From Devosia salina (GTDB lineage: Bacteria > Pseudomonadota > Alphaproteobacteria > Rhizobiales > Devosiaceae): a stretch of 64,000 nucleotides of DNA. Positions 1 through 8,333 of the stretch are shown here, one piece after another. The DNA lies in contig NZ_CP080590.1 in the NCBI RefSeq assembly GCF_019504385.1, positions 3,835,501 through 3,899,500 of the forward strand, in the 5' to 3' direction. How positions within the stretch are numbered: the stretch's first letter is position 1; each line of letters begins with the position of its first letter. Under the pieces are notes generated by a model that was not told the DNA's origin, ran no database searches, and saw only the letters and a program-made list of their open reading frames with translations. A program made the position numbers and the translations under genes.

Positions 1-1
1 C

Positions 2-664
2 TACTGGGAGATGCCGTTCCGCAAGCGGGCGCGCATCACCATGACCAATATCGCCGAAGAGCAGATGACGCTCTACTACCAGATCAACTACACGCTGACC
101 GAGATTCCCGACGACTGCGCCTATTTCCACGCCCACTTTCGCCGGACCAACCCCATTCCCTACAAGACGGACTACACCGTCATCGACGGCATCAAGGGCA
201 AGGGCCATTTTGTCGGGCTGTATATGGCCTGGGGCCAGAACAACAATGGCTGGTGGGGCGAGGGCGAGGTCAAGTTCTTCATGGACGGCGACAGCGAGTA
301 TCCTACCATCGCCTCGACCGGCCTCGAGGACTACTTCTGCGGCTCCTACAATTTCGACCCCACGCCCAAACATGACAAGGAATACGTCACCTACACGACC
401 CCATATGCCGGCTTTCACCAGGTGGTTCGCCCGGCATCGGACTACAAGACGCAATTCCGTATGGGCATGTATCGCTTCCACGTCATGGACCCCATCCGCT
501 TCGACAGCGACCTCAAAGTCACGGTGCAAGCACTTGGCTGGGGCTATAATGGCCGCTGGCTGCCCATGCAGGACGACGTTGCCTCTGTCGCCTATTGGTA
601 CCAGACCCTGCCCGCGCCGACGCTGCAGCCCTTACCAGACCGTGAGTTCCTCCTCATCGTCTGA
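2..664 (+). CDS. GH172 (DUF2961) glycoside hydrolase, C-terminal part
   Basis: The gene enters from the left edge, and the frame is already open at base 2. About 220 codons of the C-terminal part are present. The motif STGLEDYF near residue 105 and the Trp/Gly-rich stretch before it (AWGQNNNGWWGEGE) match the DUF2961 family, now GH172. Characterised GH172 members act on alpha-D-fructofuranosides, difructose anhydrides or alpha-arabinofuranosides, and the Glu in the EDYF motif is thought to be catalytic. The next gene, on the same strand 116 bp downstream, is a GH32 beta-fructofuranosidase, which favours a fructan or difructose substrate. The N-terminus and any signal peptide lie outside the window. 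Confidence 0.85.
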   Translation, partial: YWEMPFRKRARITMTNIAEEQMTLYYQINYTLTEIPDDCAYFHAHFRRTNPIPYKTDYTVIDGIKGKGHFVGLYMAWGQNNNGWWGEGEVKFFMDGDSEYPTIASTGLEDYFCGSYNFDPTPKHDKEYVTYTTPYAGFHQVVRPASDYKTQFRMGMYRFHVMDPIRFDSDLKVTVQALGWGYNGRWLPMQDDVASVAYWYQTLPAPTLQPLPDREFLLIV

Positions 665-780
665 CCGCGCCCTCCGCAACGTCGGCAAATCGGCGCTACG
701 GGGCTGCCCTCCCGACAGTCCCGACCTCGGAGCCCGCCACACCGGCGGCTCCTTTCGTTTCCTGCCCGGAGACCAACATC

Positions 781-2070
781 GTGGAGCCGTATCGTCCAAG
801 ACTGCATTTCTCGCCTTTGCATGGCTGGATGAATGACCCCAATGGGCTCATCAAGGTCGATGGCGCCTATCATCTGTTTTTCCAGCATGATCCGGACAGC
901 ATTACCCACGGCCCCATGCATTGGGGCCATGCCCGCAGCACCGACCTGGTCAGCTGGGAAGAGCTGCCTGTGGCGCTCTATCCGACCGAGTTGGGAACCT
1001 GTTTTTCCGGCAGTGCTGTCGAGACAGCAGACGGCGAGCTCAAGCTGATTTACACCGCCCATCGCCGCATCGATGACGAGGACTATCAGGTCCAGTGCCT
1101 TGTCCACGCCAACCGGTCCCTCTCCACCTACCGTCACGACGAGAAAAACCCGGTGCTCGACAATCCCGGGCTGCCCTGCTTCCGCGATCCCAAGGTGATC
1201 TGGCACGCGCCCAGCCAGCGCTGGATCATGGTTGTTACGCACGGCCAGTCTATTGGCTTCTATTCATCGCCCGACCTGTCGGAGTGGACGCATGAAAGCG
1301 ATTTCGGCGTTGGCCACGGCCGCCACAGTGATGGCCCTTGGGAATGCCCGGACCTGTTCCCCATGACCGGACCGGACGGCGCCGAACACTGGATCCTGCT
1401 GGTCGGCGTCGGGTCTGGCGGCTTCGCCGCTGGATCGGGCACGCAATACTTTGTCGGCCAGTTTAACGGCAGGGCTTTCATCAACGGCAACCGGCCGGGC
1501 ACCACGCTCTGGCTGGACTACGGCAGGGACTTCTACGCCGCCCAGACTTTCTTCGATCGGGAGGGCGCTGATCCAATCGTTCTCGGCTGGGCAAGCAACT
1601 GGCAATATGCCCGCAGCACCCCGACAGAGGCCTTCCGGGGCGTCATGTCGTTGCCGCGAACCTTATCGCTGGTCGAGGCACGCCAAGGCCTGCGGCTTAC
1701 TCAGTCGCTTCCGGCTGCGGTTTCCGCCGCGCTAAACGCCTCGACCGAGCCCGGTGTCTATCGACAAAAAATGGAACTGCCCCTCGCTATCGGTCAGTCG
1801 ATGGACATCGCGCTTTTCGCGGAGCATGAGCCCCAATTCAGGATTACCCGCACGGCCACTGACGAGGCAACCATCCTTGTGATCCGCAGCCAGACGCCGG
1901 CCATGCCAGCCTTCGGCCACAATTACGGCGTGCCAGCCTCATTTCCCAAGGCAGGCCCGCTGCTGTTGGACATTCATGTCGATCGCGGCGTCGTCGAACT
2001 GGCCACTGGTGATGGTCTAATCTGGATCACGCAGCTGTTTTACCCCCACCGTCCGGAGAGCGTGACTTGA
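781..2070 (+). CDS. GH32 beta-fructofuranosidase (invertase/levanase-like)
   Basis: This 429-residue protein hydrolyses terminal beta-fructofuranosyl bonds (sucrose, inulin or levan type). It starts at a GTG with a weak purine-rich stretch just upstream. All three GH32 catalytic motifs are visible: WMNDPNG near residue 17 (Asp nucleophile), FRDPK near 135, and ECPDLF near 190 (Glu acid/base). No signal peptide is present, so the enzyme should act in the cytoplasm on imported oligosaccharides. It is slightly short for the family, which suggests a reduced C-terminal beta-sandwich. It lies downstream of the GH172 gene, and a LacI-controlled sugar importer follows 2.5 kb later. Confidence 0.93.
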   Translation: MEPYRPRLHFSPLHGWMNDPNGLIKVDGAYHLFFQHDPDSITHGPMHWGHARSTDLVSWEELPVALYPTELGTCFSGSAVETADGELKLIYTAHRRIDDEDYQVQCLVHANRSLSTYRHDEKNPVLDNPGLPCFRDPKVIWHAPSQRWIMVVTHGQSIGFYSSPDLSEWTHESDFGVGHGRHSDGPWECPDLFPMTGPDGAEHWILLVGVGSGGFAAGSGTQYFVGQFNGRAFINGNRPGTTLWLDYGRDFYAAQTFFDREGADPIVLGWASNWQYARSTPTEAFRGVMSLPRTLSLVEARQGLRLTQSLPAAVSAALNASTEPGVYRQKMELPLAIGQSMDIALFAEHEPQFRITRTATDEATILVIRSQTPAMPAFGHNYGVPASFPKAGPLLLDIHVDRGVVELATGDGLIWITQLFYPHRPESVT

Positions 2071-2143
2071 TGGGATTGAGCTAAATCGCATGAATCATAT
2101 GGCCCTTCTGGACCGGATGAGGCTTCAGCGGGTTCAGGTGCGA

Positions 2144-2201
2144 TGTCCGCTTTCGGCAATCAGTCAACTGCGTCAGACGGCAGATTTGGGGCGCATTTCA
2201 G
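2144..2201 (+). repeat. Dispersed intergenic repeat, copy 1
   Basis: This is a non-coding stretch after the GH32 gene. It begins with TGTCCGCTTTCGGCAAT and ends with GGGGCGCATTTCAGC. The same two blocks, 30-45 bp apart, recur in other intergenic regions of the window (near 10867, 38990 and 50004; partial at 4517 and 28914). The copies are imperfect. Confidence 0.6.
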
Positions 2202-2284
2202 CAGCGGCCTAGCCAGCGAAGTTGGGCCGCTGCCTGACGACTGTCCTCCGACTCCAGACGGGGACAGCCACCTGAACGGAACGT

Positions 2285-2824
2285 CTACTCTTCGCAGAAT
2301 CCGGCCAGATCACCGGCCGCAAGAAGCCGCCTGCAGAATTCGGCGGATGGGCTTCGCACCGCGACCGTTGTCATGTCGCCCCAAAGAACAAGATCCTTTG
2401 CCCGCCGGAAGTCTCTGGGCGTCGCATCGACTTTAGCGATTATTGCATCAAGACGTCCTGTGGCCTCGCCAACTCGAAGGGCCGCCAGAATATCGGCTTC
2501 GGAAGCGCCATTGGCGAGCGCCGCTGCTGTGTGGAAGTAGAGACAGGACTGGCACGAACCCTGCGCAGCGACCGCGACACCCATCAGCTCCCGCATGCCG
2601 CCCTCCAGCGCCAGGTCGGGGTTCATCTGGTGGGCCGAGAAGGCTTCCCAGGCATCGGCGACCTCTTCGCGCTGAAACTGCCAGAAGAAGGTGGGCACAG
2701 CGCCATAGGTTTCGCTGATATTCTGATAGGTCGTGTCGGCATCGTCGGCCATCGCCAACATCGGCATTGCCGAAATTGCAAATACGGCGACTAGCGCATT
2801 GATCAGATGGGAATAACTGGTCAT
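2285..2824 (-). CDS. Exported carboxymuconolactone decarboxylase/AhpD-like protein
   Basis: A 179-residue protein. The N-terminal hydrophobic segment ending in AMA (residues 1-26) looks like a signal peptide, so periplasmic location is likely. The core carries the AhpD/CMD pattern, with the redox pair CQSC near residue 95 followed by LYFHTAAAL. AhpD-type proteins use this CxxC and a nearby His for peroxide or disulfide reduction. The start is an ATG with a good AGGAGAG site 7 bp upstream. It is transcribed divergently from the winged-helix/TPR regulator beginning near 2914, with about 90 bp between, so that regulator may control it. The substrate is unknown. Confidence 0.75.
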   Translation of the reverse strand: MTSYSHLINALVAVFAISAMPMLAMADDADTTYQNISETYGAVPTFFWQFQREEVADAWEAFSAHQMNPDLALEGGMRELMGVAVAAQGSCQSCLYFHTAAALANGASEADILAALRVGEATGRLDAIIAKVDATPRDFRRAKDLVLWGDMTTVAVRSPSAEFCRRLLAAGDLAGFCEE

Positions 2825-2913
2825 CGGAAACTCTCCTGTTGTCGGTGCAGGAGCTTCCCAGAGATGGGCGTTTCGGGTCCTTTGAAAGAGTCGAAAACTT
2901 CCGAAAACCGGCT

Positions 2914-4434
2914 ATGCTCGGCGCCATGGGCACGACCTTGGGACCATTCACGCTGGACCATGAACGCCGTCAGCTGATGCGCGACGGACGAACTCTGCCC
3001 CTCGGCCATCGGGGATATGTACTGTTCGAAACCCTGGCCGAGGCAAAGGGCGAAGCCGTCAGCAAGGACACGCTATTGGAGCGGGCATGGCCTGGGGTGG
3101 TTGTTGAGGAAAGCAATCTCAGCGTGCAGATCTCGGCGTTGCGCCGTGCTTTGGGCGCCGATGGCGACAGCATCATCATCACCGTGCCACGCATCGGTTA
3201 TCGTTTGGTCGTCCGACCTCAACCGTCCGAAAACTTGAGCGGCCCGCCGCTGATTGCCGTTATACCCGTCGCCAATCATGGCGCCGCCACCGAGGGAGAC
3301 GATTTCGTTGACGGCACTGTCGACGACGTCATCACCGCGCTGTCACGCTTCAAGACATTCGCCGTGCTGTCTCGCAGCGCAAGCTTTGCCCTGCGCGATC
3401 GGAGCGCGAACCCCGTGAATGCAGCGTGCGAACTCGGCGTACGCTATGTTCTGGAAATGGGCGTTCGACGTCGTGGCGACCGGCTCCGAGTTACGGCTCA
3501 GTTGCTCGGTGCGGAATCTGGAAAGACCTTGTGGGCGGAGACCTATGATGGCAGCGCCTCGGAGGTCTTCGCCTTTCAGGATCGCATAACCGAAATCGTG
3601 GCTGGCCTCGTCGAACCCACAATTCGAACGGCCGAGATCGAGCGGGTGCGCCGCAAGCCCGCAGAGAGCCTCGATGCCTATGAGCTCTTCCTCAAGGCCC
3701 TGCCCATGATCTATGCACCAACGCCGCAGAGGTATGAGGAGGCGTTGGCGCTGTTGCAGAAATCGGCCGAACTCGATCCGGGCTTTGGCCTGGCATCGGC
3801 CTATGCTGCCTGGATCTACGAAAAGCGCATCTCGGCCCGTCTGCCTTCCCTGGGAAACAGCGATCGCGACAATTGCATCGCGCTCGCCCATGCGGCGCTG
3901 AAGGTCGGGCACAGCGATCCGCTTCTGCGGGCCATTTGCAGCTTCGTGCTCTATCGGTTGGAACGCGATGCCGCCATGCTCGAAGGTTTGCGTGAAGCGG
4001 TGCGAGAAAATCCCAACAATGTCGTCATTCTCAATCTAAGCGGAATAGGCCATCAGATGAGCGGTGACGTCGACGAGGCATTGCGGTGTCGGAGGCGCGC
4101 CTATGAGCTCAGCCCCGGTGCCCCGGACGCCTATGTGAGCTTGCACGGCATGGGTGCGGCAGAAATGATGCGCGGCAATCTTGAGACTGCGGTGCAATGG
4201 TGCCTCAAATCGCTGGCGACCTTCAACGAATGGCCCTTCACCTACATGACATTGGCCACCTGCTACGAGCGCCTCGGTCAGATGGACGACGCCCGAGCTA
4301 TGGTCCGGCGACTTCGCGAACTGAATCCGACGCTCACCCTGGCAGCGCTGGAAGAAGGCGTTGACCGATGTGATGACGCGTACGGCCTCGCGGTTATCCC
4401 CAGCCTCAGGGCCGCCGGGCTTCCCGAGCGTTAG
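2914..4434 (+). CDS. Winged-helix/TolB-like/TPR transcriptional regulator (CadC-like)
   Basis: A protein of about 506 residues. The first 100 residues form an OmpR/PhoB-type winged helix (LGPFTLDHERRQLMRDG to VPRIGYRLVV). A TolB/FlgO-like segment follows at about 115-255 (IAVIPVANHG to VFAFQDRITEIVAG), and the rest is helical TPR-like sequence. This architecture occurs in one-component, often cytoplasmic regulators related to CadC and to adenylate-cyclase-like proteins; no phosphoreceiver and no clear membrane segment are visible. An in-frame TTG exists at 2839, but the conserved domain begins just after the ATGs at 2914 and 2926. It is divergent from the AhpD-like gene, a likely target. The ligand is unknown. 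Confidence 0.75.
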   Translation: MLGAMGTTLGPFTLDHERRQLMRDGRTLPLGHRGYVLFETLAEAKGEAVSKDTLLERAWPGVVVEESNLSVQISALRRALGADGDSIIITVPRIGYRLVVRPQPSENLSGPPLIAVIPVANHGAATEGDDFVDGTVDDVITALSRFKTFAVLSRSASFALRDRSANPVNAACELGVRYVLEMGVRRRGDRLRVTAQLLGAESGKTLWAETYDGSASEVFAFQDRITEIVAGLVEPTIRTAEIERVRRKPAESLDAYELFLKALPMIYAPTPQRYEEALALLQKSAELDPGFGLASAYAAWIYEKRISARLPSLGNSDRDNCIALAHAALKVGHSDPLLRAICSFVLYRLERDAAMLEGLREAVRENPNNVVILNLSGIGHQMSGDVDEALRCRRRAYELSPGAPDAYVSLHGMGAAEMMRGNLETAVQWCLKSLATFNEWPFTYMTLATCYERLGQMDDARAMVRRLRELNPTLTLAALEEGVDRCDDAYGLAVIPSLRAAGLPER

Positions 4435-4516
4435 TCAAATCGCACAAGCATCGCATCATTTCTCCGCCGTGCGAAGAATGGCGGCTTACAGGATTACTAG
4501 TTCAGTCTACCAAAGG

Positions 4517-4533
4517 CGGGAATGGGGCGCATC
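4517..4533 (+). repeat. Partial copy of the dispersed GGGGCGC repeat
   Basis: Only the right block is clear here (CGGGAATGGGGCGCATC). It lies between the TPR regulator and the LacI gene. It is identical over 14 bases to the copy near 39028. Confidence 0.4.
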
Positions 4534-4554
4534 TCTAATATTAGAAAATCACCA

Positions 4555-4564
4555 AAACGTTTAG
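4555..4564 (+). promoter_or_regulatory. Candidate LacI-family operator O1
   Basis: AAACGTTTAG contains the palindrome AAACGTTT with the central CG typical of LacI/GalR operators. It abuts the -35 box at 4565. An identical decamer lies 42 bp downstream (4597), about four helical turns away, on the other side of the promoter. Confidence 0.65.
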
Positions 4565-4593
4565 TTGACTCCTAATTGCATGGCGGCTATGCA
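4565..4593 (+). promoter_or_regulatory. Putative sigma70 promoter of the LacI gene
   Basis: TTGACT at 4565-4570, a 17-bp spacer, and TATGCA at 4588-4593. The two AAACGTTTAG boxes flank it exactly, so the regulator probably represses its own transcription. Confidence 0.6.
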
Positions 4594-4596
4594 GAT

Positions 4597-4606
4597 AAAC
4601 GTTTAG
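4597..4606 (+). promoter_or_regulatory. Candidate LacI-family operator O2
   Basis: A second exact AAACGTTTAG, just downstream of the -10 box and probably overlapping the transcription start of the LacI-type gene. Confidence 0.65.
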
Positions 4607-4637
4607 GCATTTGAGGAAGCCTGATACGGAGGAAGCC

Positions 4638-5717
4638 ATGGCTCGTCCCACGATTCGTGACATCAGCAAGCTGACGGGCCTGTCGACCTATACGATTTCG
4701 CAGGCCTTGCGGGGGGCCGACGGTGTCTCGGACGACAGCCGCGCTCGCGTCCTCGCTGCGGCCAATGACATTGGCTATATTCCCAATCGCGCCGCCCAGG
4801 ACCTGCGCCGCACCAATCGCGACTCGGTCGGCCTCATCACGGCGTCCACTTCGAACTCCTACTATCTCGACCTGATCGGCGGCATCCAGAGCACCGTGCA
4901 GTCGCTGGCCTGGACGGTGATCATCGCCGACGTGGCGGTCGACGGCCACTACGATGCCGACCAGGAGGATCGCACGGTCCGCCGCCTGATCGAAGCGCGC
5001 GTGGCCGGCGTCATCTCGACCCTGACGCTGCGCAAGGAAAACACTGACCTCCTGTCCAAGTGGGACATTCCGGTGGTCTTCGTCGACTCCTCGCCGCCTG
5101 CCGCCGCGCCGGACCTGCCCAGCGTCACCACCGACAATTATCGCGCCAGCATGCAGGTGGGCGAGCATCTGGCCGGGCATGGCTACAAGTCTTGGCTGTT
5201 CCTTGCCTATCCCGCCATCTGGTCCACCCGCGTCGAGCGCGAGCATGGCCTGCGCGATGCAGCGACAGCCAGCGGCGCGACACTCACCGTCGTAGAAAGC
5301 GCCAACGACGCCATCTCGGCAAAGGCGGCTTTGCGCCTGCATCTAGCGGCTTCCGGCGCGATGCCCGAAGTGTTGATCGCCGGCAACAACCCCATGCTGC
5401 TTGGCGCCCTCGAGCATTTCCGCCTCGCGGGCCTGCGAGTGCCCTACGACATCGCCGTGGTGGGCTATGACGAATTTGCCTGGTCCAACCTGATCCAGCC
5501 GCCCCTGACCCTGCTCAACGAGCGAAGCGGCGAAATCGGTCGCCAAGCGGCCCATACCCTGGCCGAAATCGTGCTGGCCCAGGATGAAGCCGAAAAGGGC
5601 GGCCTAGGCGGGACGCCCGTCTACTTGCCGTCGCATCAGAAGCAGGTCGGCGCCGAACTCATCGTTCGCCAGTCCTGCGGCTGCCAACCTAGGGTCACCG
5701 GCCCCGGCGCCAGCTAA
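4638..5717 (+). CDS. LacI-family transcriptional regulator
   Basis: A 359-residue repressor. The N-terminal helix-turn-helix (TIRDISKLTGLSTYTISQALRG) and hinge (AANDIGYIPNRAAQDLR) are followed by a periplasmic-binding-protein-like sensor domain. The ATG at 4638 has a GGAGGAA site just upstream, whereas an upstream in-frame TTG at 4611 has none. The gene precedes the sugar importer at 5803-9355, and matching operator boxes lie at its own promoter and at the start of the binding-protein gene. The inducer is probably the transported sugar. Fructose or a fructo-oligosaccharide is suggested by the GH32/GH172 genes, but this is inference. Confidence 0.92.
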   Translation: MARPTIRDISKLTGLSTYTISQALRGADGVSDDSRARVLAAANDIGYIPNRAAQDLRRTNRDSVGLITASTSNSYYLDLIGGIQSTVQSLAWTVIIADVAVDGHYDADQEDRTVRRLIEARVAGVISTLTLRKENTDLLSKWDIPVVFVDSSPPAAAPDLPSVTTDNYRASMQVGEHLAGHGYKSWLFLAYPAIWSTRVEREHGLRDAATASGATLTVVESANDAISAKAALRLHLAASGAMPEVLIAGNNPMLLGALEHFRLAGLRVPYDIAVVGYDEFAWSNLIQPPLTLLNERSGEIGRQAAHTLAEIVLAQDEAEKGGLGGTPVYLPSHQKQVGAELIVRQSCGCQPRVTGPGAS

Positions 5718-5802
5718 CCCCAAGTTTCCGTCCGTGGTGGACGGTCGAAATGCGCAAGCCGGCCCGCGCTCCGTAAAGGACTGGCACATGGAGGAACTCC
5801 GA

Positions 5803-6741
5803 ATGAAATCCAAAACGTTTAGCATTGCGGTTTCGGCCCTGGCCTTCGTCGCCACCGGCATGCTGCCGGTGATGGCCCAGGACACCCCGGCCAAGATCGA
5901 ACAGATCGGCCTGATGGTGCAGGACATGTCCAATCCCTTCTTTGCCGCCATGGAAAAGGGTGCCAAGGAAGCCGCTGCCGAGATCGGCGCCACCCTCAAC
6001 ACCCAGGACGCCCAGCTCGACCTGGCCAACCAGAACACCCAGATCGATGCTTTCATCCAGCAGGACGTCGACCTTATCGTGATCTCGGCCGTCGATCAGG
6101 CCGGCATTGCCCCCGCCATCGAGCGTGCCAAGGCCGCCGGCATCATCGTCATGGCCGTCGATACCCCGGCCGTCGGCGCTGACGCCGTGTTCCAGACCAA
6201 TGCGGTGCAGGCGGGCGAAGTCTCGTGCACCTATCTGTTCGAACAGATGGGCGGCAAGGGTCAGGTGCTGTTGGTTGACGGTACGCCGATCCAGACCATC
6301 ATCGACCGCATCACCGGCTGCAAGAACGTCGCCGCCAACTATCCGGACATCCAGATCGTCGGTCAGCAGGCATCGCGCAATGACCGGGCCTCCGGCATGT
6401 CCGTCAGCACCGACATGCTGACCGCCAATCCCGACGTCACCGGCATCTTCGGGATGAACGACCCGTCCGCTCTGGGTGCCGTGCTCGCCGTCGAACAGGC
6501 TGGCAAGTCCAGCCAGATCAAGGTTACCGGCGTCGATGGCAGCCCGGAAGCCGTGCAGGAACTGACCCGTGACGGTTCGCCCTTCATCGGCACTGCGACC
6601 CAAAACCCGGGCGAAATGGTGCGCCAGGCCGTCAAGGCCGCCGTCGCCATCACCGAAGGCCAGACGCTGACCGAAACCAACGTGCTGATCCCCAGCGTAC
6701 TGGTGACGCGCGACAACGTCAGCGAATATCCCGGCTGGTAA
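5803..6741 (+). CDS. Sugar ABC transporter periplasmic binding protein (RbsB/FrcB-like)
   Basis: A 312-residue substrate-binding protein of the ribose/fructose cluster. Residues 1-25 are a signal peptide ending in MAQD. The mature part shows the family pattern: IGLMVQDMSNPFFAAMEKGAKEAA, then QNTQIDAFIQQDVDLIVIS, then GIFGMNDPSALGA. The ATG at 5803 is preceded by GAGGAAC and begins the signal sequence; in-frame upstream codons lack a signal peptide. It is first in an importer operon with the ATPase at 6810 and the permease at 8330. The LacI operator-like box CAAAACGTTTAG falls within its first codons, which suggests roadblock-type or looping control. Confidence 0.93.
   Translation: MKSKTFSIAVSALAFVATGMLPVMAQDTPAKIEQIGLMVQDMSNPFFAAMEKGAKEAAAEIGATLNTQDAQLDLANQNTQIDAFIQQDVDLIVISAVDQAGIAPAIERAKAAGIIVMAVDTPAVGADAVFQTNAVQAGEVSCTYLFEQMGGKGQVLLVDGTPIQTIIDRITGCKNVAANYPDIQIVGQQASRNDRASGMSVSTDMLTANPDVTGIFGMNDPSALGAVLAVEQAGKSSQIKVTGVDGSPEAVQELTRDGSPFIGTATQNPGEMVRQAVKAAVAITEGQTLTETNVLIPSVLVTRDNVSEYPGW
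5813..5822 (+). promoter_or_regulatory. Intragenic third copy of the LacI operator-like box
   Basis: AAACGTTTAG lies in codons 4-7 of the binding-protein gene (Lys-Thr-Phe-Ser). With its upstream flank it matches the O1 site over 13 bases (CCAAAACGTTTAG). A decamer repeated three times within 1.3 kb around a LacI gene and its target is unlikely to be chance, although coding constraint cannot be excluded here. Confidence 0.5.
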
Positions 6742-6809
6742 GCTCCAAGACCAGTCGAGGGCCGGGGCATCCTCCCATGCTCCGGCCACCCCAACTGAAA
6801 AGGTGGATC

Positions 6810-8333
6810 ATGACCCAGCCACTGCTCGAACTGAACGGCATCACCAAGCGCTTCGGCGCCACCCTCGCGCTCAACGAAGTGCGCTTCGATCTGCGCGCCG
6901 GCGAAGTGCATGCGCTGATGGGTGAGAACGGCGCCGGCAAGTCCACTCTGATGAAGATTCTGTCGGGCAATATCCAGCGCGATTCCGGGGCCATCCTGAT
7001 CGATGGCCGACCCGTCGACATCCGCACGCCGCGCGATGCACGCGCCCATGGCATCGCCATCATCCACCAGGAACTCAATACCGTTCCGGCCATGACCGTG
7101 GCCGAGAACCTGTCGCTGGGTCAGGAGCCGCGCAACCGTTTCGGCATGCTGGATCGGGGGCAGGTGTTGCGCGACGCACGCGAAAAGCTGGCGCGCATCC
7201 ACGCCGACATCGACCCGACCCGCCCGCTCGGATCGCTCGGCATCGGCATGCAGCAGATGGTCGAGATCGCCCGTGCTGTCAGCGAAAACGCCCGCGTATT
7301 GGTACTCGACGAGCCGACGGCAGCGTTGTCGCGCGCCGAGGCACAGGAACTCTACGTCGTCGTCAATCGGATGCGCACCGAGGGCGTCGGCCTGATCTAC
7401 ATTTCACACCGCATGGAAGAGGTCTGGCAACTTTCGGACCGCATCACCGTGTTCCGCGATGGCGCCTATGTCGGCACCGGCACCCGCGATGAGCTAATCG
7501 AAGCCGATGTGGTGCGCATGATGGTGGGCCGCTCGATCGGCGACCTCTACCGCCATGAACCGCGTGAGCCGGGTGAGGTCGTGCTTGACGTTGCGGATCT
7601 CGCGGCTGGCGGTCTTGGTCCCACCAGCTTCCAAGTGCGCGCTGGCGAGGTAGTCAGCATGTCGGGCCTGGTCGGCTCCGGCCGCACCGAACTCGCCCGG
7701 CTGATCTTTGGCGCCGACCGCCGCGAGACTGGCACGGTTTTGGTCAACGGCAAGCCATCTGACCCCGCTAATCCATCCAATGCCATCGCGGATGGGCTGG
7801 CCATGGTCCCCGAAGACCGCAAAGCAGAGGGCCTGTTCCTCGACCACAGCGTCGAGCGCAACGTGTCGATATCGTCGCTCGAAAATTACGTCTCCGCCGA
7901 GGTTGTGCAGAACCGCGCGGTCCGGCAGGCGGTGCTCGAGCAGATGGCTCGTCTCCGCCTGCGCAAGAATGCCATCGACTTGCCGGTGCGGGCCCTCTCG
8001 GGCGGCAACCAGCAGAAGGCGGCATTGGCGCGCTGGCTGCTGCGAGACTCCGCCGTCATGATCCTCGATGAGCCGACGCGTGGCGTCGATATCGGCGCCA
8101 AGCGCGAAATCTACGAACTGATCGATGCGCTGGCTCGTGCCGGCAAGGCCATCCTTGTAATCTCGTCAGACCTGCCCGAAGCCATCGGCATTGCCGACCG
8201 GGTGCTCGTTGTGCGCGGCGGCAAGGTCGTCAAGGAACTGTCGGCCGATGAGGCTAGCGAAGAAACCGTCATGCGACACGCCGTAGGCGCGAGCACAGAT
8301 CATCAGACCGCCAGAGCCGGAGACCTGCCATGA
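6810..8333 (+). CDS. Sugar ABC transporter ATP-binding protein (RbsA/MglA-like, duplicated ATPase)
   Basis: A 507-residue ATPase with two fused nucleotide-binding domains. The first has Walker A GENGAGKST near residue 40 and Walker B VLVLDEPTAAL near 165. The second begins near 255 and has the signature LSGGNQQKAALARWL and Walker B VMILDEPTRGVDIG. As usual for this family, the second Walker A is degenerate (SGLVGSGRTELARL). The ATG at 6810 is preferred over an in-frame ATG at 6777. The stop overlaps the permease start as ATGA, so the two are translationally coupled. It powers import for the 5803 binding protein. Confidence 0.94.
   Translation: MTQPLLELNGITKRFGATLALNEVRFDLRAGEVHALMGENGAGKSTLMKILSGNIQRDSGAILIDGRPVDIRTPRDARAHGIAIIHQELNTVPAMTVAENLSLGQEPRNRFGMLDRGQVLRDAREKLARIHADIDPTRPLGSLGIGMQQMVEIARAVSENARVLVLDEPTAALSRAEAQELYVVVNRMRTEGVGLIYISHRMEEVWQLSDRITVFRDGAYVGTGTRDELIEADVVRMMVGRSIGDLYRHEPREPGEVVLDVADLAAGGLGPTSFQVRAGEVVSMSGLVGSGRTELARLIFGADRRETGTVLVNGKPSDPANPSNAIADGLAMVPEDRKAEGLFLDHSVERNVSISSLENYVSAEVVQNRAVRQAVLEQMARLRLRKNAIDLPVRALSGGNQQKAALARWLLRDSAVMILDEPTRGVDIGAKREIYELIDALARAGKAILVISSDLPEAIGIADRVLVVRGGKVVKELSADEASEETVMRHAVGASTDHQTARAGDLP

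Noticed and set aside
5695..6789. Open minus-strand frame of 364 codons opposite the sugar-binding protein
   Set aside because: Its composition is rich in Gly/Asp/His, typical of antisense reading in high-GC DNA, and the plus-strand gene is certain.
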